Source of the DNA: Enoplosus armatus
Taxonomy: Eukaryota; Chordata; Actinopteri; Centrarchiformes; Enoplosidae
Assembly: GCF_043641665.1 (NCBI RefSeq)
Contig: NC_092193.1
Span: 18,555,946 to 18,619,945, forward strand
Length of the DNA stretch: 64,000 nt
Reading direction: 5' to 3'
Below the pieces are notes generated by a model. The model saw only the letters and a list, made by a program, of their open reading frames with translations, made no database searches and had not been told where the DNA came from. The translations under genes and the position numbers were made by a program. Positions 47,601 through 64,000 of this stretch are shown piece by piece; the first letter of the stretch is position 1, and each line of letters starts with the position of its first letter.

Positions 47601-50600
47601 TTGAATTGAGTTTTGACAAGTATCAAACAAATTAAACTCTGATGTTTATAACCCGTCTAGTGACAGCCATTTCAGTGCTCAGTCGGTGAGTTTGGCCACA
47701 GTCAGAGGGGAGTTTGTCCTGACGTCTGGGGAAGCTGCGGACATGGCAGCGCTTACAGAGGAAAACCTGGGAGGGCTGACAGAGCGCTCAGTGTTTGCAC
47801 TGGCTCAGATGGATGCCAGTAAGCCAGGTAAGAGTCCACAGTCCATACAATACAGAATAGTCGGCCCAAACACAAGAAAATAACGTATCACATATTAACA
47901 AATATGCCTCCATGTCTCTCGCTCCTTCTACAGATGACCCCACGTTCCTGGCTTGTAAACGAGGGGACCTGCTGCTGGTAGAGAAAGATGAACAATGCTC
48001 TCCTTATGAGAACCGGATCAAAGCAACCAACCAGCGGACAGGTGCCAGCGGTGCAGTCCTTAAGGACTCCGTGCAGTTTCTGCCGACTCTCAGCAGGCCC
48101 ACTGACGACATGATGGTAGAGTTACCTACACATGTCACACTTTTTACTTATTTGCCCAAGAGGGTCACATGTACAACATATAAAAGAGAATGAATGTTTT
48201 CTGTATATACTGAAAATCAGTCTATAAACAGGTAATACATATGGTAGATTTTAGAAATAGGTTTGGTAGTCTGGTCCATATGTGCACCATATATAAATAT
48301 AAAATATAAAAACAACAATGCAACGATGTGTCAAAAGAGGCAAATATGCACATGTACAAGAACAGACATGGTGTGCATCAACAGTGAGTTTTCAGGTCTT
48401 TAGATGCAGCACTGGATCCTTGAGTATGATGGTTCATATGAGCCCCCCTTGTGGTGTAACTAATGAACTGCTTCTGACCCATCAGGAACTGCTCAGTCCA
48501 GGCCAGAAGAAATTTTCAGCAACACAAAATGCCCCGCAGAGAGAAGAAACAGTGGCTCCCATCTCTTTAAAAGAGTTTGCGCTTGAGAACTTCAGGTAAC
48601 GATATCATATGAGTCCCTTTATAATTTGGCACTTTTCAAATATTGAATATTCATCTAACAACAAGTGTGACTCTAGGTTTGGCCAGTAACAAAGACATCA
48701 TCATCATCCAACTTTAACTTTCATATGAATGCTTTTAAATAATCATACCGAGTTCCCCCCCTGCCACAGGCCTGTAGGTAAGGATGTCGGTCGACAGGGT
48801 GCGTCCAAAGGAGTCAGCAGGGAGAAGCTGTGGGCTTGTTCCAGAGAACCCCTCAAACAGCCGCTGATGAAGAGCCTGGTCCGCAACTCTGAACTCAGCA
48901 CCCTGGCCTGCAACGTCTTCACTGATATCCTTGAAATTAATGCAGATGAGGGTAACAGCTGTAACATTAGAGCATGTGGAGATACTTAACTGTGTTTAAA
49001 ACCCTCTAATTGTAAACCTGGTTCAGGGAATTTTCCAAACTATATTCTGCTTTTCCTTCACTAATGAAACATGTGGATGAATGTGTGAATCATTTTTCCT
49101 CACACGCAATCTACTCTCTGTGATCTGTACCTTCAGAGGAAAGAGCCCCTCTGTCTAGAACACATGTGTGTAATACAGACCGTAGTCTAGTTTTGTTACT
49201 GTCCGTGTGAGCCCTTAACCTTGGCTGCTACCTATCCTGAAGTACATGGGCGACTACCCCATCAAAGCTCGCAGCCCCATAGATCTGACTGACCAGATCT
49301 TTGGTCCCGCCACCCAGCACGAAGCTCTGCAGGACGAGATCTACTGCCAGATCATGAGACAGATGACCAGCAACAACAACAGGTGCTCCCTCAGTGTGCA
49401 CCTCTGGATTTTTTTAAAGAATTCACACAAAATCAAGAGCCAACCCTAACCCCCCCCACCCCCCCTGCTCTCTTGCCCTCCCTCGTTCTCAGGTTGAGCA
49501 TGGAGCTCGGGTGGCAGCTGATGTGGCTGTGTTCAGGCTTGTTCCCGCCCAGTCACAATTTGATGAGGCACACTGAGCGCTTCCTGAAGTCGCGCCCCAG
49601 AGATCAGCTGGCCGCTGGCTGCCTGCAGAGGCTGCGGGGGATGCTCAGGTCAGGCAGAAGTAACAAAGAACACATGTAACGGGATGACCGCGTCTTGTGT
49701 CCTGGAATTTTCTATCTGAATATATGATATTCTAATATAATAATAATATGATATATGCATCCCTGAAATAACGTTTTTGAAATTGCCCAACTTGAAAATT
49801 TCAAAGTGATTCAGACCACATAATTTGGTTATCAAAGTAAAATATTTTAGTGCAGTAGATTAGGAGGTATTTAATTTCAGCCTTATGTAATCATTAGTCA
49901 AATTTTGGTGTTCAGTTGCTGCTAAGATTCAAATCATTCTGGCAATTATTTGCTTCGGTGGAAATAAAAGAGATGTTGTAAAGAGAGCGTGCCGATGGAA
50001 ATGTCAGAAATGTTTTGCCTCCCTCGTCTGTTTGTTCAGTTCATTACTGTATTTGTCAAGTAATGGAAGTCATCCGTGCATATAAAGAAAATCACAGTTT
50101 TTCATAAGCAAGTTCACTGATATAAACTAAACGCTGCTGTCACTGTGAAATAGAGTAGTTATAATGTGTATTTGTGTGTATGTGCTTTGTGCCCTCAGTA
50201 AGGAGCCCAGGAAGCTTCCTCCCCACCTGGTAGAAGTGGACGCCATCCAACAGAACAGCACCCAGATCTTCCATAAAGTCCACTTCCCAAATGACACCGA
50301 TGATGTAAGACACAGCGCTCTCCTCTAAACACTTAGACGAGGTGTCCATTAGTGTGCCGACTCTCAGCAGTGTTTGAGCTCTTTGTCAGTTGATATTAAC
50401 TGGCATTACTTCTTTCCGTTTACTAATGGAAGGGAGTTGGAACTGAACTGAACCGAAGAGCTTCTCATCTTGCATTTGTTTTTTTCTCTCTTTCGCCTCT
50501 TTTTTCTGTCCGTTTGTATCTGTTTTTTTATTCCTATTATTGGAAACACATACCCAAACAATTTTTTCCCCACTTTTATTTTTAATATCTTACAAATATT

Positions 50601-50640
50601 GTTACATTGTGCATTTTTCTGTTCTTTCTGTCCTTGCTGT

Positions 50641-50693
<53 letters not shown>

Positions 50694-52435
50694 AGATATT
50701 TGAGGTGACATCCACAACCACAATTGGAGACCTGTGCTGCAGTATCGCCTCTCAGTTCAAACTGAGCTCAGATGACGGATATGGCCTGTACCTGAAAACA
50801 CCAAACAAGGTGGGGCTGCGTGATGTGTTTGTTGATTCCTATTTATTTTTTAGCCATTAATTACATTGTAGTGGGACAGAAAAGATGAAGATGTTGTTGA
50901 TTGATTGAGTAATTGATTTCTATGTAGCTTCAGGGCACGTACATTTTAATCTCTCCTACGCTGGTGAATTCAAAATCTTCAAAATCTATCCAAGGCCATG
51001 CTCCCGCCCTGTTTAACTTATTGATTTTATTCTGTTTTTAATTCTCAGGTCATGAGCTTGGATGAGCGGAAATATTTCTTTGACAGTTTAAGGCAGACTT
51101 CAGACACTCCTAAGAAAGCAAAAAAAGTGAAAGAAGGTAATGCATCATAGGGACACCTTAAGTATTTACGTGTCAGTGCTTCTCTAAATGTATAATTCAA
51201 TTCTTGCCTCCCAGGCAACCAGGCCAACGTGCCCTACCTGGTGATTTGTAAGAGGAAGCTCTGGTTCAACGTGAATCCGGGGAAAGACCTGGTTGCAGAC
51301 CTCACTTTCCATTTCCCACAGGTATTCAACCAAACGCGCTCTTCATTCTGCTGGCTTTTACTCCTTTTTATCTCTTCATGATATGTGACCTCTGTTTTTG
51401 CCTCCATGTAGGAGCTGCCCAAGTACCTGCGGGGATACCACAACTGCACCAAAGAGGACATGACCAACCTGGGCGGGCTGCTCTTCAGAGTCGAAGTAGA
51501 CTCAGACAGGTCGCAGTTTCTAATGATCCCCAAAATGCTTAAGGAGCTGGTTCCTGCTGACCAGATAAAAATCATGTCCCCTGAAGACTGGAAGAAGGTA
51601 AAGGAAGAGACGTGCAGAAGCAGGGCGACATTTTGTGTCCAGTGTTAGGGATGTCCACTGAGTGTTTTCCTTCTCCCTGCAGCACATCATCTCCTCCTAC
51701 AACAAGCAGAGTGGCATCACGGTGCAAGAGGCCAAAATCGCCTTCCTGAGAGCCATTTCAAGTTGGCCCACCTTTGGCTGTTCCTTCTTTGAAGTCAAAG
51801 TGAGTCATCAGGATGAAGCAACAGCAAAGTTGGCAGACAACTATTTGATGAAACTGTTTTTTTTAACATGATGATGTCGTTTGACTTTGCAGCAAACGTG
51901 TGAATCTAGCTACCCAGAAATGATTTTGATCGCCATCAGCAAGCAAGGTGTCAGCTTAAGTAACCCAAAGACAAAGGTATGCACAATAATGAGCCTTACA
52001 TTATATATATTGACGTGTCATGTTGTGTGGTACTAAAGTGTCATCTCAGTTTATGATGTCCTCCTACTGGGGTTCGTCTTTACTGATAAGAAACCATTTA
52101 ATGTTGTTTAATCATGCTGTGAACCTTTTAGGAGCTGCTGGTTATGTACCCGTTCAGCCGCATCACAGAGTACCAAAGCAACGGCAGCTACTTCCAGATG
52201 ACCATCGGCACCCTGGTGAGGGGCAACAGCTTTGTCTGTGAAACCTCACAGGTGAGTCTTTGGAATTTAATTTCAATACACATTGTTCTGTACAGCAGTC
52301 TGTCCGTTTGTGTTAATGAGCCCGATTTTCCTCCTTTTTCAGGCCAACACAATGGAGGACCTTCTTAGATCGTACATCAGCATGTACGAGAGGCAGAGGC
52401 AGGCCTTTCGACCGAGGAACTACATGTTTTCCTGA
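35073..52435 (+). CDS. myo7b: Unconventional myosin VIIb, complete, 49 coding exons
   Basis: Actin-based motor of the myosin VII family; in mammals MYO7B acts in the adhesion complex linking microvillus tips of gut and kidney epithelium. The joined exons give 2146 residues, against roughly 2.1 kb of codons in human MYO7B. Order: motor (1-746), five IQ motifs (747-875), acidic linker without a long single alpha-helix, MyTH4 (about 995-1231), FERM (1232-1557), SH3 (1558-1618), MyTH4 (about 1650-1809) and FERM (1810-2146), ending NYMFS. The start MLRKGEWVWAD comes from a 12-base coding piece (35073-35084) spliced to 35286. The short, non-helical post-IQ linker and the 'LLVDDEGK' N-terminus favour VIIb over VIIa. 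All introns are GT-AG except one GC-AG (after 42508) and one AT-AC (48925-49231). Exons are listed in the block entries below. Confidence 0.9.
40785..41100 (+). repeat. Dispersed fish repeat, copy 4, in a myo7b intron
   Basis: It has one module ('ttgccatgacattttgtacaaagattcatgagccccagaggatgaaccc ... gcgatcccctgag') followed by the 'ttagcatgttatcatgctgaacc' and 'acctgctaaacatcagcaggttagcattgtcattgtgagcgtgttagcat' end. Order and strand are as in the copy at 8784-9720. Confidence 0.6.
41843..43145 (+). other. myo7b: myo7b neck, IQ motifs, coding exons 19-22
   Basis: Exons: 41843-41937, 42189-42261, 42407-42508, 43029-43145. The IQ-type repeats are [22 protein letters not shown], a degenerate one around [28 protein letters not shown] and [12 protein letters not shown]. 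These should bind calmodulin-class light chains. The fourth IQ is split between two exons across a GC-AG intron. Confidence 0.85.
42509..43028 (+). other. GC-AG intron of myo7b
   Basis: The donor reads CAG/GCATGT and the acceptor CTGTAG. Using it joins IQSQ to MRGHRAR and makes a textbook IQ motif. The next GT (ACT/GTAAAT, 18 bases on) is in frame but would insert six residues (ACAGDT) inside the motif. Confidence 0.7.
43256..45622 (+). other. myo7b: myo7b acidic linker and first MyTH4, coding exons 23-29
   Basis: Exons: 43256-43471, 43594-43848, 43945-44100, 44341-44409, 44517-44641, 44822-44948, 45503-45622. Exon 23 begins with a short charged helix ([19 protein letters not shown]) and becomes strongly acidic. 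The MyTH4 part carries [42 protein letters not shown] and [13 protein letters not shown]. Exon 24 has two possible acceptors three bases apart (AAGAAG at 43591-43596). Confidence 0.88.
45828..47827 (+). other. myo7b: myo7b first FERM domain, coding exons 30-35
   Basis: Exons: 45828-46001, 46186-46413, 46871-47038, 47198-47315, 47442-47565, 47661-47827. Landmarks are the ubiquitin-like lobe ([26 protein letters not shown]), [30 protein letters not shown] and the PH-like lobe ([13 protein letters not shown]). The frame is continuous through all junctions. Confidence 0.88.
47934..48115 (+). other. myo7b: myo7b SH3 domain, coding exon 36
   Basis: A single exon encodes the SH3-like unit between the two MyTH4-FERM modules. 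It includes [37 protein letters not shown]. The usual ALYDY start is absent, as in other myosin VII SH3 domains. Confidence 0.8.
48486..49648 (+). other. myo7b: myo7b second MyTH4, coding exons 37-40
   Basis: Exons: 48486-48595, 48770-48924, 49232-49382, 49493-49648. Landmarks are [59 protein letters not shown] and [15 protein letters not shown]. Exons 38 and 39 join only across the AT-AC intron 48925-49231, giving [12 protein letters not shown]. This matches the VAILRYMGDY of the family. Confidence 0.88.
48925..49231 (+). other. U12-type AT-AC intron of myo7b
   Basis: This 307-base intron starts ATATCCTTGA, close to the U12 5' consensus ATATCCTT, and ends CTGCTAC. The branch-site-like GCCCTTAAC (49211-49219) puts its adenosine about 13 bases before the end, within the normal U12 range. 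Exon 38 ends in phase 1 (ACT G) and exon 39 begins CT ATC CTG AAG, giving the conserved [10 protein letters not shown]. The nearest GT-AG alternative (GT at 48952, AG at 49241-49242) changes frame. Confidence 0.9.
50199..52435 (+). other. myo7b: myo7b second FERM domain, coding exons 41-49
   Basis: Exons: 50199-50304, 50696-50809, 51049-51136, 51215-51321, 51412-51597, 51683-51799, 51893-51976, 52132-52251, 52343-52435. Landmarks are [53 protein letters not shown] and a C-terminus ending RPRNYMFS. In mammals this lobe binds the harmonin-family scaffold. The TGA stop is at 52433-52435. Confidence 0.9.
50643..50690. repeat. (AT)n microsatellite abutting a myo7b 3' splice site
   Basis: About 24 AT units end five bases before the exon at 50696. 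They occupy the place where the pyrimidine tract normally lies. Confidence 0.95.
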
Positions 52436-52553
52436 AGCTTCAAGGGCTAAAGAATAGGCTGTGATTTACTATATGCACTCTTGATCAATATTGACTTTAT
52501 TATTAATGTATTTGTAAACTTCAAATGGCAAATTGTCCCTACAGATTACTTCT

Positions 52554-52559
52554 ATTAAA
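52554..52559 (+). terminator. Candidate proximal polyadenylation signal of myo7b
   Basis: ATTAAA lies about 120 bases after the stop and is followed by a GT-rich stretch (GAGTGTCATATTGTCATTTTT). A distal AATAAA is at 54489-54494. Either could be used. Confidence 0.4.
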
Positions 52560-55263
52560 TTACAGATATTCAAATTTAAGAGTGTCATATTGTCATTTTT
52601 CCTAACTTGTGCCACTGTAAGAACTGTCTAGAACATGATAGAGATGTAAATGTCGTGGTATTAAGCTTTAACATGTCCAAAACTGAGTCATTTATCTTAA
52701 GATATTTAACAATGATTTAATAATAACAATTCAATAACTGTTTTAGTCACAGAGGCGCGAGGACATTTTCCTGCTCCGTCATTACGTTGTCATTTAGCTA
52801 CTGTAGATTAAGCCCTCGTTTTGGACTGAATTACATTTTTTTCTTTGCAATGTTTTCAAGACATAAATGCATAAAAGAACATTTTTTAATGTAAATGCCC
52901 GTTTCCTTTACACCATTAGTCTCACAGTGCCCTTCACATTGAAATATTTTCCATTTTTCTGCCGTGCATGATGATGATTTAGAAACATGAAAGGCATGTT
53001 AACAGACCATAATACTTTACACACTTTGTTGTTTCAGGGACTTACAGTATTCTGCACACTATACACATGCAGTCCGAACATACTGGACAATTATGATAAG
53101 GCCATGGTCTAAAAGATGCCAAATTTGTTGAGAGAAAGATTGATCAAATACAGGATTTTACCCCGAAGTGAAATCCTATATGAAGACATATTCAGTTATC
53201 ATTTGTAAGACTCTACAGCAACATGTTCAGTAGACATTTGTGATTTTATTATTTTGGACATTTTTTTCACTGCAAAAGTTATCCTACAATACTAAAAGAA
53301 AAATTGCCATATATAGCTGATGTTTATAATACCTATAATGAATGCCTATTGTGTTTATCTATCTTTATCTACCTCAAAGGAAATTTCAACATAAAGTACA
53401 TATGTTCATACACAGTTTTGAAAAACAAAATAATGAGCCCTGTGCTGTACGTATTGTTGGTGTGTACACAGTCTATTATGTTCTAAAATACATGTTTTGA
53501 TGACAATTAGTGACATTAGCGACATAGTGAATGTCCAACTGGCTTGATTCTTTCCCACAGATTGCTGCTCTAGCCTGTGTTGTTGGGCAGTGGATGTCAG
53601 GTCAATAGAATGGGATATGGTGTATACTGTAACTGTTTTCCATTGATTTTCTTACCGTCCCAGCAACATGGCTTGTGCCAAAGTGAATGTGTCTTTTAAG
53701 AGACACTCTCCAGCAAATATACATAAGTCATTTTCACAGCAGACATTTGACATGTTATAACTGGAAACTATTAAGAACATTAATTATGGCTGCATTCCAT
53801 TTAGCTGTGCCACGACCAGGGCTCTAGCTCTGCACATGGTTTCGTGATTAGTTACACCTGTGCTTAGCGTGCAGTGACGGGTCAAACTGTGTGAAGAAGG
53901 CCTATTAAGTCTGAGCATGAAAATTGTTCAAATTGATACTAACATATCATTCTTTGAGCATTAGCAGAATATACTATTGCTAATGTGTCTTAGACCTTTA
54001 AAAATAAGTCGTTTTAACTGACTTTTCTATGAAACTTGGCCAATATAATTCTTTATAATATAATTCTTCTTCTCTTTTGAAGAAGACAGTGAAATGGGGG
54101 CATTGTAAATGTCACTAAAGAGAACTTGCTGATGCCATAAGAGCTATATTAACTGAGGCTGATTCGGCTAAAAGTTGGAGACTAGCTGTAGATTGTTCTT
54201 TTTATGTCCACATAATATATTGTGCTTATTATCATAGTAATTACATTTAGAGAGAGAAGAAAACGGTCATGGTAATTCATCTTTGTGAAAAGGTTTCAAC
54301 TGCCATCAGATCATCAATGAGTTCCTTGCTGAACAACACTGCAGTTAGTTTGTGTGAATCAGATACTTCTGACTTCAAATCAAGATGTGCAATGGAAAAG
54401 ATATGTGGATGACTAACTGGAGAATGTATTCTTGTACCTGAATGTACATTGGTCTTGCACTTAAAACATCCACTCCTGCCAACATCCTAATAAACTTATT
54501 ATTCACTGTTTTACTCTATATTGGCCAATATTATCTAAAGTGATCACCAAATAGCTTCATTCATACTTTTTAGAATATTTTTCAAACTGCTTACTGTCAT
54601 ACTTTATCATACTACTTTGGTACTCTATATCTACGTATATATTTAGATATAGAGTTTCATTAATTGTTATTCGATTAACATCTAAATTTGACAAAATGTA
54701 ATTACCTCATTCATTCATACCCATCACAATTACATCAGAGGAAAAAGGGGCACTATAAACTGTGTATAGCATGCATAAATGTTGAGATGTCTTTTTCTTT
54801 TTTTTAAATCCAGAACTGCTGACTTTAGTGCACCATGTCAAAAATTACAAGATTATTTTCTGACACCTGCAAAATACGGAAAACATTGTCACAGTTTTTG
54901 TTTTGTTTTGGCATTACATCTCTGTGGCCTGGAGAGTTAGCGTGCTCTTAGCTGAATGCTGATTTAATATTTATTATTTCAAAACGCTGTGTTCATACTT
55001 TGTGTAAATGTATGACTGCTTCTTTGCCTCTTTACTTTCTTTGTATTTTTAAACAAATTTGAAGGGGCATTACTGTTGAAAGCCACAGTTGTTTGTCTTA
55101 TACACAAGCTAGAGACAGTTTTCAAAATGTCAGCCAACACTCCCAGTTTTTAGACACAGACATTTGATGCTCCTGGAATGTCCCGACTGCTGCCTGAATA
55201 TCAGTCACCCGTCACCCTTTTCCTCATAACTCGACTCCAATTTCATACCTGAAATGACATCAC

Positions 55264-55321
<58 letters not shown>

Positions 55322-55768
55322 GTGTAGTGTGTAGTAGTGTAATGTAGTAGTCTGCTTATACAATCCTCCTCATTGCCTGTCAAGACTATTGCTCTGTTAC
55401 CATGGATACCATGTGACCAAAAAAATCAGGTTACCATGGGCAGGTGCATATGAGGTGCAGTATGATCGTTTGTGCCTCAGTCTGTTTCCTGATGCAATCT
55501 GACTGCAAGGGGGGCGGGGGTTGACAGACAAACGACCCTTTTACAGTATACTTACTGTTACTTTGAAGGCTTATCTGAACCAATGAAATCACATTAGAAT
55601 TTACTTTTCAAATATTAGAGGTTAAACATCTTTTCAGTATCAGTAAAGACACATTGGATGACTCTAATCTTACAGTCTGGTTTACAGTCAATTTATTTTC
55701 ATGTAAAGTAAAATTATTATATTAGAAATAAATTAGAAGGGAATGTAAGAGTAAGTAGGCCAAACAGT
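52560..55768. other. myo7b-tlk1 spacer, no gene seen
   Basis: AT-rich DNA, possibly with distal myo7b 3' UTR up to about 54500. It contains a (GT)n array at 55269-55312. No open frame or RNA gene is supported. Confidence 0.5.
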
Positions 55769-55784
55769 TCAATGTTACAGAGCC

Positions 55785-55785
<1 letters not shown>

Positions 55786-55822
<37 letters not shown>

Positions 55823-56057
55823 GTGTATGCTGCCCTACAAGAAGGCAAAGGCATTTTGATGCACTGCACCAAATTTGGAACAAAAAGACCTTATAGCCCA
55901 GACCACATCACTATCCTCCCACCTGCACCCCCCCCCCCCCCCCAACTTGTATTTCAAGACTGGAAAACAGCATATCAAGACCACAGCCCCACCTATACAC
56001 AGATACTACTCTCACACACGCACGCACGCACGCACACAAATATTCTCTGTCACAAAC

Positions 56058-56096
<39 letters not shown>

Positions 56097-56173
56097 GTGT
56101 AATGTGTATCTATTATATATATTATACATATATACACACACATAAACATATATATGTATATATACATATATAT

Positions 56174-56206
<33 letters not shown>

Positions 56207-56267
56207 ATAGATAGTACATGTATACGAGGTGTGTGCGCACGCGCGCGCGCATGTGTGCGTATGTGCG
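55786..56267. repeat. Compound microsatellite cluster upstream of tlk1
   Basis: In order: (GT)n 55788-55821, C16 at 55928-55943, ACGC units near 56018-56035, (CA)n 56060-56090, mixed TA/CA from 56091 to 56212, and a GTGCGCACGCGCGCGCGCATGTGTGCG-type tract at 56229-56267. Most of it is alternating purine-pyrimidine. Open frames through it encode only His/Thr/Tyr repeats and are not genes. Confidence 0.9.
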
Positions 56268-56329
56268 TTTCGGTTTTCTGGCGTTCTCCTGAAGAAGACA
56301 AGAACTTTCGGCCATTTTTTCGGGGTGTT

Positions 56330-56788
56330 TGTTCTTTTCACCAAAACAAGAGGCTGTTCTCAGGTCGACGCCGAGTAGCGCCTTCCAGTCAACCTGAGGC
56401 TAGTTTGGAGGAGGGTAAAATGATCCCAGATCAGTGTCTGTTTCGGTGTCGTGCCATCCCCCATCGCGCTGCTAGGTGCGCGCCAGCCTCGCGATAGCCT
56501 CGCCTACTGGAATCAGAGCTCCGCTCGCGAACTGGATGCTGACAGGCGCGCGGTGCGGTCATCATGCAAAGGTTACATTGGATCCGTTTCAGCGAGTGTC
56601 TCAGGAAGCCGCTCCTCCGCAAGACCCACACGGGTCACAAAATGCGAGACGTCTAGCAACTCAAAAACGTTCTAACTCACGTTTACTGGCCTGTCTGGTT
56701 ACAGCAGGTGTCAAACGATGGACGCAAGTTTGGGATTTCTGCGAATGACAGTGTGTACGCTGGCTCCTCTCGGCGGTAAAGTGGCTTC
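56330..56788 (+). promoter_or_regulatory. CpG-rich promoter / 5' UTR region of tlk1
   Basis: It is dense in CpG (for example CATCGCGCTGC, GCGCGCCAGCC, CAGGCGCGCGGTGCGG) and ends at the tlk1 start codon. No TATA box is seen, as is usual for a housekeeping CpG-island promoter. The start site is not determined. Confidence 0.6.
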
Positions 56789-63504
<6,716 letters not shown>

Positions 63505-64000
63505 TGAGTCACCCCTGACCTCTGCCAGCTGCAGCCCTGCTGTGTTGACATCCTGAGGTTGTTTGTCACCCAGCGCTGGGTTAAAAAAGCATCTTTTACT
63601 GTGGGTTTAAAACAACATGGTGCACATCAGTAAGAATCAGACCTTCGTAGAGGCAGGTTTGAGTTCTGCCTCAAGGCTCTACGTCAGTGGGCGCTACAAG
63701 CAAGAGCAAACATCATAGGGGTGTTATCAGATTGGGAAAGAGTAAATAGTAAAAGCAGTTTGCTGAAAAATGTATGATTCAGCGTCAACATCCCATGACA
63801 ATGGAAGTTATTTTTAAAGGGTAAACTTCTATCTTTGAGTGTTAACTAAGCGCGTGAGGCGTAGCCACCCATACCCAAAAGAGAGTTAAAGACGCTGACG
63901 ATACTGTATATTCGCCCAAAAAACACATCAAACCGTTTCTATGTTGAGTACAAAGGTTAAGCGTAGGCCCAGCTCATATTCTGCCATGTTAGCAAAGCTT

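Noticed and set aside
48925..49242. GT-AG reading of the myo7b exon 38-39 intron (GT at 48952, AG at 49241-49242)
   Set aside because: It shifts the frame and destroys the conserved MyTH4 sequence that the AT-AC reading restores exactly.
55772..56497. 241-codon open frame rich in His, Thr, Tyr and Ile
   Set aside because: Made almost wholly of microsatellite DNA (CA, TA, CG); not a gene.
56451..56748. Open frames of 74 and 90 codons in the tlk1 CpG island
   Set aside because: Chance frames in CpG-rich DNA. The tlk1-like N-terminus starts at 56789 and splices in frame.

Overview
The window is vertebrate nuclear DNA, almost certainly from a percomorph-type teleost fish. The reasons are large spliced genes with vertebrate-specific exon/intron structure, compact introns, very many CA/GT and AT dinucleotide arrays, CpG-rich gene starts, and several dispersed repeats typical of fish genomes. 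It is not prokaryotic. I see no operons, CRISPR arrays or rRNA/tRNA genes.

Layout. (1) 1-17102, minus strand: the 5' end of a gpr158-type receptor gene. Exon 1 is at 16242-17102 and exon 2 at 10162-10267; the rest of the gene lies beyond base 1, so 1-10161 is intron 2. Its CpG-rich 5' region is 17103-17660. (2) 17660-22120: intergenic DNA with dispersed repeats. (3) 22886-30333, plus strand: complete dis3l2 in 20 coding exons (1053 aa), with a likely untranslated first exon near 22140-22256 and a 3' UTR of up to 2 kb. (4) 35073-52435, plus strand: complete myo7b in 49 coding exons (2146 aa), with motor, five IQ motifs, MyTH4-FERM, SH3 and MyTH4-FERM. (5) 56789-63503 and onward, plus strand: tlk1, 17 coding exons, cut by the window end inside the kinase domain.

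The four genes do not form one pathway. They are a glycine-responsive orphan-class receptor, a 3'-5' exonuclease for uridylated RNA, a microvillar myosin and a chromatin kinase. The gpr158/tlk1 neighbourhood is informative for ancestry: in human, GPR158 sits beside MYO3A/GAD2 and TLK1 beside MYO3B/GAD1, which are two paralogous blocks.

The most notable observation is a U12-type AT-AC intron in myo7b (48925-49231). It has ATATCCTT at its 5' end, a CCCTTAAC branch site and an AC 3' end, and no GT-AG reading preserves the frame. Other points are a GC-AG intron inside an IQ motif, an AT microsatellite in place of the pyrimidine tract before a myo7b exon, a long basic N-terminal extension on Dis3l2, and a dense block of alternating purine-pyrimidine repeats just upstream of tlk1. 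All exon boundaries were read by eye from splice signals, frame continuity and family resemblance; none was tested with transcripts.
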